DNA from: Pseudoduganella armeniaca
GTDB lineage: Bacteria > Pseudomonadota > Gammaproteobacteria > Burkholderiales > Burkholderiaceae_D
Reading direction: 5' to 3'
Assembly (NCBI RefSeq): GCF_003028855.1
Contig: NZ_CP028324.1
Location: 5,704,001-5,768,000 of the forward strand
DNA: 64,000 bases
Positions 47,709 to 56,352 of this stretch are shown piece after piece. Each line of letters opens with the position of its first letter. Position 1 is the stretch's first letter. The notes under the pieces are model-generated. The model was not told the DNA's origin, did not search any database, and worked only from the letters and a program-made list of their open reading frames with translations. A program made the translations under genes and the position numbers.

Positions 47709-49004
47709 TTAGTCCTTCGCGGCAGCCTTGTCCGACGGCGGATTGCAGAGCAGCGCGATGAAGTCGTCCGCATGAGCGACGAACTGGCCGAACGTGCGCA
47801 TCTCGTTGCGGGGCAGCTTCAGTCGATTGTAGATCGGCGCCTTGTCGCGGTCGAAGACGTTATCCCACAGGTACAGGAAAAGCTTGCCGACTACGTCGCC
47901 TTTGGCGATACGCGGCGCCACCTGTTGTTCGGCGATGTATGACTCCAGTTTTTTGACGAAGTCCTCGATCAGCATCGTGCCGTCGGACGGTGGATCGAAT
48001 TTTTTGCGTGACTTGTAATAGTGCGATGCCGGATCGGCCGCGATATGCTTCAGCACACTGGGGCCCTGGCTGGGCTGGTAGCCTGCCAGCTTGTGTATGT
48101 CTTGTTGGATCGCGCCGCCCATCTTGGCGGCAAACGCCAGCAGTGCTTGTTCGAATTTTCGGCTGTTGGTGGCCCCATCGTAATAGATGGCCACTTGCGG
48201 CGCCATACCGTTCAACTGCACCAGATCGGCGCTGCAATCGAGTGGCGCTTTTTGGGCCTTGATGAACCATGGACCAACCAGCTTGTCGTCCAGCTTCGGT
48301 GCGCTGCAATTCTCTACGATGAACTTGTTCAGCGCATCGACGAACTGCTTGAGTGTGTACTGGTCATGAGGCTTGAACAATGGAGCGTCGCACTGCTCGG
48401 CCGGCACGTTGTCAAAGCCGGAGGACAGGAATTCAAAGTTCCAGCGGCGCTTGAATGCGCTGTCCATGAAATAGATCGACTCGTCACTGGTATTCATCGT
48501 GCCGATCAGGTAGAAGTTAGCCGGCAGCTTGAGCTGCCGGGCGGCGATCAACTGCTTGAGCGGCTCGCTCCACTTGTCTTCTTCGTGCCCCAATGCAGCC
48601 AGTTCCTGGCGCAAGGCGCAAATCGTAAGCTCCGAGACCACGATCTCATAGGACGAGCTGCCATCATCATCGCGGTCGAGCAACTGGAAGATATCGCCGA
48701 AAATCTCGGCGCAATTGCCGCGGTTGATTTCGTCGATCAGCAGCACGACGTTGCGTTTGGCATCCGCGCAAGCGAGCGCCAGTGCGCGCAGGAATGGTCC
48801 CGCATGCACGTTGTATTGGACTTTACCGTCCACGCTCAGCGGCAACAGCCGCGCCACGAACTCGCCGTAGGTGAACTCGGGGTGGAATGCGACCGGCACG
48901 AGTTGCGCGCCCAGTTCCTTTACCTTCACATGCTTGGCCGTGTAGCTTTTGCTGGTGCCGGGAGGGCCGAACAAAATCAACTGGTGCGGAGCGGTGGCGA
49001 TCAT
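47709..49004 (-). CDS. McrB-like AAA+ NTPase of a two-gene defence system
   Basis: This 431-residue AAA+ motor has Walker A GPPGTSKS at residues 13-20, Walker B VLLIDEINRGN (Asp91-Glu92) with the McrB-type signature RGNCAEIFGDIFQLLD, sensor IGTMNTSD, and an Arg-finger-like FKRRWNF. The protein begins directly at the motor domain; McrB of E. coli has an N-terminal DNA-binding domain that is absent here. The start ATG follows AAGGGA, so the short form seems real. Base composition is lower in GC than its neighbours, which suggests acquisition. Its partner is the McrC-like gene downstream. Confidence 0.82.
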   Translation of the reverse strand: MIATAPHQLILFGPPGTSKSYTAKHVKVKELGAQLVPVAFHPEFTYGEFVARLLPLSVDGKVQYNVHAGPFLRALALACADAKRNVVLLIDEINRGNCAEIFGDIFQLLDRDDDGSSSYEIVVSELTICALRQELAALGHEEDKWSEPLKQLIAARQLKLPANFYLIGTMNTSDESIYFMDSAFKRRWNFEFLSSGFDNVPAEQCDAPLFKPHDQYTLKQFVDALNKFIVENCSAPKLDDKLVGPWFIKAQKAPLDCSADLVQLNGMAPQVAIYYDGATNSRKFEQALLAFAAKMGGAIQQDIHKLAGYQPSQGPSVLKHIAADPASHYYKSRKKFDPPSDGTMLIEDFVKKLESYIAEQQVAPRIAKGDVVGKLFLYLWDNVFDRDKAPIYNRLKLPRNEMRTFGQFVAHADDFIALLCNPPSDKAAAKD

Positions 49005-49127
49005 CGTACTTCCCTTCTGTCGAAGACGTCAGGACTGGGGTTGGATACCAATTATTACATATTGAGATTGAACGAATATTCGCTATCTGGATATTGCCAT
49101 GCCATGCACGCACAAGGTGCACGGGGC

Positions 49128-49160
49128 AAAAAAGCGGCCCATTCCAGGGAACGGGCCGCG
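49128..49160 (-). terminator. intrinsic terminator of the GH64 gene
   Basis: On the minus strand GCGGCCCGTTCC pairs with GGAATGGGCCGC (12 bases, 2-base loop), followed by six Ts, about 22 bases after the GH64 stop. It also insulates the McrBC-like genes. Confidence 0.9.
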
Positions 49161-49181
49161 AAAGTACCACCTGGAACCAAA

Positions 49182-51821
49182 TTACTTGCCGATCGTGTAG
49201 GTCACGCTGAGCGGTGCCGGCGTGTAGATCGATGGGCTATGGCCACCTACGTCGTCATACGAAAAGCCGTAGGCCAGGCCGTTGTAGCTGTGCTCATGCC
49301 AGAACTTGGTGAACCAGTTGGCGGTCGAGCCGGCGGGATAGAAGTACGCCGCGTCGTACCACCGCTCGTTCGGCTGCTCGGCGACGTGGCGGTTCAAGGC
49401 GGCGCAGATCTGGGCCTGCAGCTGGAGCTGCTTGTTGTACTTGTCCGTGCCCGGCGTGGTGCCGCGCGCATCGTCCAGCAGGCCTTTGCCGAGCAGGACT
49501 TCCTGCGTGGTCGGCTTGCCATGGATCTTGTAGGTGTCGATGCCATCGGTGAAGGTGAGCACGTCGTCCGGCCCGACCCGGCCCGTGAACGTCGGCCAGT
49601 CCCCTACTTTCATGACCAGGTCGCGGGAACGGTACATGTTCCAGATCTCGTCGATATACGCATCCAGGTAGTTGGCATTGGGCCCCTCGGCCTTGAACGT
49701 GGCGTGGGCCGGCGCCATGATGCGGCTCGGCGCGTAGGGCGCCTTGGCCAGGGCGTGGAACTCGGGCGGCGTCTCGAGGATGAAGCGGGCGATCAGTTCG
49801 TCCCGGGTTTCCTTCAGCGTCTCGCCCACCGTGGCGTCGTAGCCATCCAGGCCCTTCACGCGCAGTCTCAAAGGCAGGCCGAACATGTCGACGCGGGTGG
49901 TATTGACGAAGATGCCGGGGTAGTCGCTGGCTGGCCGTGGACGGTTGATGTTGAACTCGCCGAAATCGAACTGGACGTCGAGATTCGGATCGGTGCTGTT
50001 TTCCAGGTTCGGGCCGGCATAGCCGGTATTGCCGTTGATGTCGCGGTTGATCTGGACCATGACAGGCTTGCCCACGCTCATATAGATACGGGCCGACTGG
50101 ATCGGTGGGATGACGATCGACCTGGCCTGCGCCAGCGTGATGGCGTAGTTCGCATATGGCTTGTCGCGGTTTGGTACGGGAACGGTGTTGTCCGCTTCCG
50201 TAACGGGGATCAGCCTGCCGCTGGCGTCGGCCCGTACGAACTGGCCCGTGGCCCAGTCCTTGCCGATGATGAACCAGTAGATCTGGTCGTCGCGGTATTT
50301 GCCGCCGGTGCCGTTTTCGATATTGAACACCGTCTTACCGTCCCACGGCGATTCGGCATTGCTGCTGATTTTATAGTCGGCGGACACCACCGGCGAATCC
50401 CTGCCGTCCTTGGTGGCGATCGCCTTGAGCGTATAGCGGTCGCCCTTGACCGGATCGATGGAGAACCAGACCGCGCCGTTGAACTGCGGCGAGGTCGCAA
50501 TCGGCATGCTGCCGTCGGTGGTGTAGTGCACCGTCGCGCCGGTCGTTTCGGTCAGCATGTTGACGGCGATCCTGCTTGCATAAGTGCCGCTCGCGTGCGA
50601 GAAGGTCGGCGCGGCCACCGGGCATTGCCGCGGTTGCGTATCGCAGATCGTTGCCACGTCAAAGGTCAGGCTGGCCGGGCGCGATGCCTGGCCGTCAGGC
50701 TGGATGGCGATCGCGCTGACCGTCATGGCCGAGTCGATGGTCAGTGGCGTGCCGCTGTAGAGCCGCGATGCTGCCGTAGGCGGTTTGCCGTCGAGCGTGT
50801 AGTAGATCCTGGTGCCGGCCGCGGCGCCGGTACCCAGGCCCAGCGTGACCTGCGTGCCGACGGCAACCTTGCCGCCCACGGCCGGGTTGAACACGGGCTT
50901 TGGCACGGCACTCGGGCAGGCGCCGTCGCCGCACAGCGTGTAGTCGAACCAGGCCGAGTCGGTGTTGCCGCCGCTGGCGGACGTGTAGGTGAAGAAGTAG
51001 GAGATCTTCGATTCTGCCGCGATGGGGCTGATGGTCGGGCCGTTCCAGCGCTGCGCGACCTGGTCGTAGACCATGTTCTCATCGCGCTGCGCGCCCTTGA
51101 CGCCTGCCTTGGTGGTGACGAAGTAGTGGACGATATTGGTGCTCGGCGTCGTCGGCGGCTTGTTCCAGATGCGCGCCGTTGCGCCATCCTCCACCACGCC
51201 ATGCACCAGTCCTGCCGGACCGACCTGGTAGACCGCGGTGGCCACCGGCGACATGACCCCATCCTTGACGGCGACGGCCTTGATCGTCTTGCCCGGCGCG
51301 GTTACGACGATCGCGCCGCCGTACAAAGCCGAGGAAGCGGTCGGATTGCTGCCGTCGACGGTGTAACGGATCGTCGCGCCGGCCGTGGCGCTGGCCAGCG
51401 TCACGTTCTGTGTGAAAGTGTAGTTGCCCGGTGCGGGCGTGAAGACGGGGGCGTCCACCGTTGGATTCGCCGGACCGACCACGCTGAAACCCCACGGCGT
51501 GTCATAGGCTAGACCCGCCTTGGTGTAGGTGAATGAATGATTGACGGTGCGGCCAGCGCTGGCGGGTACGGCCAGTTCGTAGCGCGCGCGGGCGCCGTTG
51601 TAAGTCATCACCACGTTTTGCTGGGATCCGCCATCGACGTTGTAGTGCGCGATGCTCTGGGTGATCGCGGCACCCTGGAACCAGAGTACCGCCTTGGCGT
51701 CGACGACAGCGACGCCTGCAGTGTAATCGGCGCCTTTCGCCGGCTGGACGAATACCATGACCAACAGCGCCAGCATGGCAAACACCAGCCGTCGGCATTG
51801 ATCGGAATAATTGCTGTGCAT
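49182..51821 (-). CDS. multidomain GH64 beta-1,3-glucanase with CBM56-like and chitobiase-type domains
   Basis: This secreted 879-residue glucanase starts at 51821 after CAGGAGA, with a signal peptide ending near VQPAKGA. Domain order: a CBM56-like beta-1,3-glucan-binding domain (about 22-105, SIAHYNVDGGSQQNVVMTYN), a chitobiase-C-like domain (ATIRYTVDGSNPTASS), a second CBM56-like domain (about 195-295), two more chitobiase-C-like domains (TRIYYTLDGKPPTAAS and ATVHYTTDGSMP), then a GH64 catalytic domain (about 505-879, IYMSVGKPVMVQINRD, VQFDFGEFNIN, VNTTRVDMFGLPLRLRV). GH64 enzymes release laminaripentaose from beta-1,3-glucan. A LacI regulator lies directly upstream. Confidence 0.88.
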   Translation of the reverse strand: MHSNYSDQCRRLVFAMLALLVMVFVQPAKGADYTAGVAVVDAKAVLWFQGAAITQSIAHYNVDGGSQQNVVMTYNGARARYELAVPASAGRTVNHSFTYTKAGLAYDTPWGFSVVGPANPTVDAPVFTPAPGNYTFTQNVTLASATAGATIRYTVDGSNPTASSALYGGAIVVTAPGKTIKAVAVKDGVMSPVATAVYQVGPAGLVHGVVEDGATARIWNKPPTTPSTNIVHYFVTTKAGVKGAQRDENMVYDQVAQRWNGPTISPIAAESKISYFFTYTSASGGNTDSAWFDYTLCGDGACPSAVPKPVFNPAVGGKVAVGTQVTLGLGTGAAAGTRIYYTLDGKPPTAASRLYSGTPLTIDSAMTVSAIAIQPDGQASRPASLTFDVATICDTQPRQCPVAAPTFSHASGTYASRIAVNMLTETTGATVHYTTDGSMPIATSPQFNGAVWFSIDPVKGDRYTLKAIATKDGRDSPVVSADYKISSNAESPWDGKTVFNIENGTGGKYRDDQIYWFIIGKDWATGQFVRADASGRLIPVTEADNTVPVPNRDKPYANYAITLAQARSIVIPPIQSARIYMSVGKPVMVQINRDINGNTGYAGPNLENSTDPNLDVQFDFGEFNINRPRPASDYPGIFVNTTRVDMFGLPLRLRVKGLDGYDATVGETLKETRDELIARFILETPPEFHALAKAPYAPSRIMAPAHATFKAEGPNANYLDAYIDEIWNMYRSRDLVMKVGDWPTFTGRVGPDDVLTFTDGIDTYKIHGKPTTQEVLLGKGLLDDARGTTPGTDKYNKQLQLQAQICAALNRHVAEQPNERWYDAAYFYPAGSTANWFTKFWHEHSYNGLAYGFSYDDVGGHSPSIYTPAPLSVTYTIGK

Positions 51822-52127
51822 ATGAATGTCTCCTGATTTTTTCGCGGTTCTCATTGATGCTGTTCGGGGAAGTCATGGCCGTGCGTAATGGTCACCTCTC
51901 GAATCAAGTCGGTCATCTGCTTGCTTTGCCTACCTGGGCCGCGCCCGCCGCGCAGGCGTCACGACGCCTGCCGCGAAGGCATGCCAACAAAACCGGCGGC
52001 GCAATGCCGCCCATGAGAAAGGCACCGCCGCTGGGAGCGGTGCGATAACGCGAACGCGATGACCTGCGCTTGGATGACGGAGCCGCCAGCGCGACCCCGG
52101 TGGAACAGGTGCTGCCGCCCGGCGCCG
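51822..52127. other. gene-free spacer between lacI-type gene and GH64 gene
   Basis: No gene is seen. A GC-rich hairpin at 52022-52043 (GCACCGC pairing with GCGGTGC) could end the regulator transcript. The rest should carry the GH64 promoter on the minus strand; no GAAAGCGCTTTC-type operator was found here. Confidence 0.5.
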
Positions 52128-53153
<1,026 letters not shown>

Positions 53154-53174
53154 GGATGCAATATATCGGGATTT

Positions 53175-53243
53175 TGAAAGCGCTGTCAAACGCTTTCGAC
53201 GTAGAGCGGCTAACACAGCCGAAATCATATGAAAGCGCTTTCA
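53175..53243. promoter_or_regulatory. LacI-type operator cluster
   Basis: Three related sites occur upstream of the regulator: TGAAAGCGCTGTCA (53175-53188), an inverted match TCAAACGCTTTCGA (53186-53199) overlapping it, and the perfect palindrome TGAAAGCGCTTTCA (53230-53243). The GAAAGCGCTTTC core with central CG is typical for LacI-family sugar regulators. Confidence 0.78.
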
Positions 53244-53308
53244 GTCCAGCGGATCAGCCTTCAGCGCGTTCTGGGCGGTGGCATGCAGGCGTCGCCTTCC
53301 CGCCAGCG

Positions 53309-54007
53309 CTAGCGCTCCATCAACAACGTCTGGATATCGTTGAATATCACATCCGGCATCAGGTAAGCGGTCGTGTAGATCTCCCGCACCCTGCCGCGCG
53401 CGTCGATCAGGAAGACTTTCAGCAGGTGGTTGTAGAACCGCGTCGGCCGGCCCTGCGCATCGACGTTGACCGACACGTCCTGGCCGAAGCCGTCGACGAT
53501 GGGCCGCAGCTCGGCCGCGCTGCGCGTCGTCAGGAAATGCCAGCGCAGCGGGCTGCCGGGGGCGGCCAGGTTGCCCGCGTAATGCCGCAGCGCCGTCGGC
53601 GTATCGTTGGTGGGGTCGAACGACAGGCTGACGAAGCGCACGCGCCGGGCCATTTCCGGCTTGGCCAGCAGCCGGGTGCGCAGGTCGGAAAAGGTCTGGA
53701 ACGCCAGCGGACAGCCGACGGGATCGACGCAATATGTGTAGATAAAGCTGAGCAGCGTGACCTTGCCCGTCGTGTAGCGGCGCAGCGGGCCGGCCGTGCC
53801 GTCCGACTCCAGCACTGCCCCATCGGCCGCCGCTTGGATCGACTCCAGGCGGTAACTGCCCGGCGCCGGTACCGTGAATTGCTGGCGCGGCGGGATTGCC
53901 GCGAGTGCGCCGGCCAGCCCGAGACAGGCCAGCGCGCCGCACAACAGGACGTCAGCGCGCCGGCGCACCACGGTCCGCGATCGCGGGGCCGGAAATGGCC
54001 GCGACAC
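53309..54007 (-). CDS. SCO1/SenC-family copper chaperone
   Basis: This membrane-anchored thioredoxin-fold protein has up to 232 residues. After one hydrophobic segment (VLLCGALACLGLAGALAAI), the copper site appears as TYCVDPVGCPLAF, with five residues between the Cys where classical Sco has three. The distal His is likely in YNHLLKVFLID. The start is uncertain: GTG at 54007 overlaps the preceding gene by 56 bases, and GTGs at 53971 or 53968 are alternatives. It follows mtoX on the same strand. SCO genes accompany mtoX elsewhere and probably load its copper. Confidence 0.83.
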   Translation of the reverse strand: MSRPFPAPRSRTVVRRRADVLLCGALACLGLAGALAAIPPRQQFTVPAPGSYRLESIQAAADGAVLESDGTAGPLRRYTTGKVTLLSFIYTYCVDPVGCPLAFQTFSDLRTRLLAKPEMARRVRFVSLSFDPTNDTPTALRHYAGNLAAPGSPLRWHFLTTRSAAELRPIVDGFGQDVSVNVDAQGRPTRFYNHLLKVFLIDARGRVREIYTTAYLMPDVIFNDIQTLLMER

Positions 54008-55283
54008 CGCTCGGCTTGGCCGTGAACTTCATGTGGTGGGCGCGCCCCAGTCCTTCCTTGGTGAAGTCGATCTTCCACTGCTCGCGCAGCTCCTTGCCGT
54101 CCCAGCTGAACAGCTTGAGGAACTGCTCGTCATCCTTACCCTTCTTGTCCCAGTTCGCCAGCAGGCTGCTGGTCACGTAGACGCGCTTGCCGTCCCAGCT
54201 CTGGCTGACCATATTGACCTGCTTGCCCGTGACTTTTTCGTAGACCTGCTTCGGCGCCGCCGGGTTGGTCAGGTCGAACAGCCGCGTCTTGCCGTCCATG
54301 AAGGTGTTGACCCACAAGCTCTTGCCGTTTGCCGCGATCGAAATGTCGACCGGCAGCGGAATCTTGGCCGGGTCGCCGATGGGCGCCACGTCGCGTGCCT
54401 GCCATTCGCCCCGCTCATCCTGCTTGATCAGCCACAGCTTCGATGTCAGCGCCGAGGCCGTGATGGCCCAGTTGTCGCCCTCGTTCAGCGACCAGCGGAT
54501 TTCCAGCGGCGCACCCGGCGTGTCGAGTACCTTCATCGGCTTCATGGCCTTGAAGTCCCACACGACCATCGTGTTGCCGAAGTTTTTCATGGCGGCGGGG
54601 TCGGCCATCAGCTTGCCCAGGTCCATCATGTAATTCTTGTGGCCCGTGAAGCTGGAGGTCAGCATGACATTCTTGTTGGGATGGACGGCGATGTCGTAAC
54701 CGTAGCCATCGGCCTTGACCGCACCGGGCAGCGCGGTCGGGATGGCGTGGCTGGCCACGTAGTCGCCCTTGTTGTTGTACACCGCCAGGCCGGTCGCGCC
54801 GCCATGGTCGCGTGCATTCGACAGGGTGCCGATCAGCATGCGGCCCGGAATCGGATAGAACGTATGCGGGCCGACCCAGCCGCTCTTTTCCGGCAGGTCG
54901 ACGATCGTCTTCACCAGCTTCGGCTTGGCCGGATTGGTGCCGACATCGAAGACGAAGATCTTGCTGTCGTCCAGGCGGCCGGCCCACAGGTAGCGGCGGT
55001 CATCGGTAAAGCCCATGTGATGGGCCTCGCCACGGCCGCCGACGGACACCACGTCGATCACCTTGCCGTATTTCGCCGAACGGGGATTGACGTCCACCGT
55101 GACGAGCTTGTCCGCACCGTCGCCCAGGCCAGGCACGCCGAGCGTCCACACGTGCAGGTAGTCTTCCTGGCCCTTGATCAGGTTGGCCAGATAGGGAGAG
55201 TTGCAGGTTTCGTCCGCCGTCGCCGTTGCCATCGGCAACAGCAGGGCGACGAGCCAAGGAAGCAGACGACGCGACGTTTTCAT
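53952..55283 (-). CDS. mtoX: methanethiol oxidase / selenium-binding protein SBP56 family
   Basis: This 443-residue periplasmic protein has a signal peptide (MKTSRRLLPWLVALLLPMATATA) followed directly by the conserved DETCNSPYLANLI. His-rich conserved stretches VGGRGEAHHMGFTDDRRYLWAGRLDDSKI, GPHTFYPIPGRML and VSQSWDGKRVYVTSSLL mark SBP56. Bacterial members oxidise methanethiol to formaldehyde, sulfide and hydrogen peroxide with copper. The neighbouring SCO gene supports the MtoX reading; the MauG partner seen in some mtoX operons is not in the window. Confidence 0.87.
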   Translation of the reverse strand: MKTSRRLLPWLVALLLPMATATADETCNSPYLANLIKGQEDYLHVWTLGVPGLGDGADKLVTVDVNPRSAKYGKVIDVVSVGGRGEAHHMGFTDDRRYLWAGRLDDSKIFVFDVGTNPAKPKLVKTIVDLPEKSGWVGPHTFYPIPGRMLIGTLSNARDHGGATGLAVYNNKGDYVASHAIPTALPGAVKADGYGYDIAVHPNKNVMLTSSFTGHKNYMMDLGKLMADPAAMKNFGNTMVVWDFKAMKPMKVLDTPGAPLEIRWSLNEGDNWAITASALTSKLWLIKQDERGEWQARDVAPIGDPAKIPLPVDISIAANGKSLWVNTFMDGKTRLFDLTNPAAPKQVYEKVTGKQVNMVSQSWDGKRVYVTSSLLANWDKKGKDDEQFLKLFSWDGKELREQWKIDFTKEGLGRAHHMKFTAKPSGVAAISGPAIADRGAPAR

Positions 55284-55413
55284 GCGCTTTCCCCTAAGTG
55301 ATGGTCCATTTGATTATAGAGGGCTGCGAACGGCATGGAATCGCTAATTGGCCGCAGTCCGCCGCTCCGTGTAAAATTGTTGTCAAATAGTTACAACCGC
55401 AACCTTTGGATCG

Positions 55414-55884
55414 ATGATGAAGAAACTGCTCCCGATTGCATTCGCGTTCTGCTCCGCCAGCGCGTCCTGCGCTGACACCCCACTGCTGGAACGCGCCCTG
55501 TCGTGCCAGCTCAAGGATAATCAGCTGGCCTCGCTGATGCACGATCTGGCCGCCCAGCAGCCAGCGTTCGCGAAGCCCACGAGCCAGTACGGCGCGCCAT
55601 CGGCCGATGTCTACCAGTTGTCCGAACCCGTCACGGCGCTCGGCTACACCGCTGCCGAGGTGGTCATCACGCCTGCGCGCATCCTGCTGGCCGTGCCCGG
55701 CAAAGCCGTCAGCGACGCCGCCGGCAGACTGAAGCTCAAGGAAGAAGCCTACTCGCCCGCCAGCCGTGTCATCCGGCCGACCGTTCGCATCGTCGCCTTC
55801 AACCTGTCGCACGAAAAATTGCAGGGCAAGCTGCTCGTGGGTTGCGAATACGCCAGCAGCGGCGCGGCACGCTGGGTGCACTGA
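55414..55884 (+). CDS. secreted hypothetical protein, 156 residues
   Basis: The family is not recognised. MMKKLLPIAFAFCSASASCA is a clear Sec signal peptide. The mature part is about 137 residues with two Cys (LSCQLKDNQ and VGCEYAS), which could form a disulfide joining the ends. It is divergent from mtoX with about 130 bases between starts. There is no membrane segment after the signal, so it is probably periplasmic. Confidence 0.75.
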   Translation: MMKKLLPIAFAFCSASASCADTPLLERALSCQLKDNQLASLMHDLAAQQPAFAKPTSQYGAPSADVYQLSEPVTALGYTAAEVVITPARILLAVPGKAVSDAAGRLKLKEEAYSPASRVIRPTVRIVAFNLSHEKLQGKLLVGCEYASSGAARWVH

Positions 55885-55923
55885 GCGTCGGCAATTTAAC
55901 GATCTCATCGCCCACTCCTGCCC

Positions 55924-56316
55924 ATGAACGTCGAAGAACTCAAGACATTCTGCCGAGATTTTCCAGGCGCGACCGAAACGCTGCACGGCGCACCGAGCAA
56001 TATCCTGACCTATGCCGTCGGTGGCAAGAACTTTGCCTATTTCAAGACCAGGGAGCCCGAGCAATGGCGTTTCAGCGTCCGCGTCGCACCCGATCGCTTT
56101 CTCGAGCTGACCGACGTGCCGGGCGTGAAACCGGCGCGCTACATGGCGCGTTTTCACTGGATAACCGTGGTCAGGGTCAGCGAGTTCCCTGCCGAGTATT
56201 TGACGGAGCTGGTGCAATGGTCCTATCGCAAGGCGTGGGATTCGCTCAGCAAGGCGCAGCAGAAAGCGCTCGGCCTGCCCCCTCCACAAGGATACTTGCC
56301 GGAACCACCAGTTTGA
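55924..56316 (+). CDS. MmcQ/YjbR family DNA-binding-like protein
   Basis: This 130-residue single-domain protein has the YjbR fold signature: MNVEELKTFCRDFPGATETLHG at the start, AVGGKNFAYF, and PARYMARFHWITV followed by LVQWSYRKAWDSL. The family has a CyaY-like fold and no settled function. It starts about 40 bases after the previous gene. Confidence 0.88.
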   Translation: MNVEELKTFCRDFPGATETLHGAPSNILTYAVGGKNFAYFKTREPEQWRFSVRVAPDRFLELTDVPGVKPARYMARFHWITVVRVSEFPAEYLTELVQWSYRKAWDSLSKAQQKALGLPPPQGYLPEPPV

Positions 56317-56352
56317 ATTAACCTGCCCGGCTCTTCCGATCGAAATGTCGAC

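Noticed and set aside
46237..49180. Integrated island with tRNA-Phe attachment repeat
   Set aside because: I looked for a second copy of the tRNA-Phe 3' end beyond the McrBC-like genes and saw none, and there is no integrase gene.
48021..51512. Very long plus-strand frame across the McrB and GH64 genes
   Set aside because: It crosses a clear terminator and two well-supported genes, and its translation is low-complexity.
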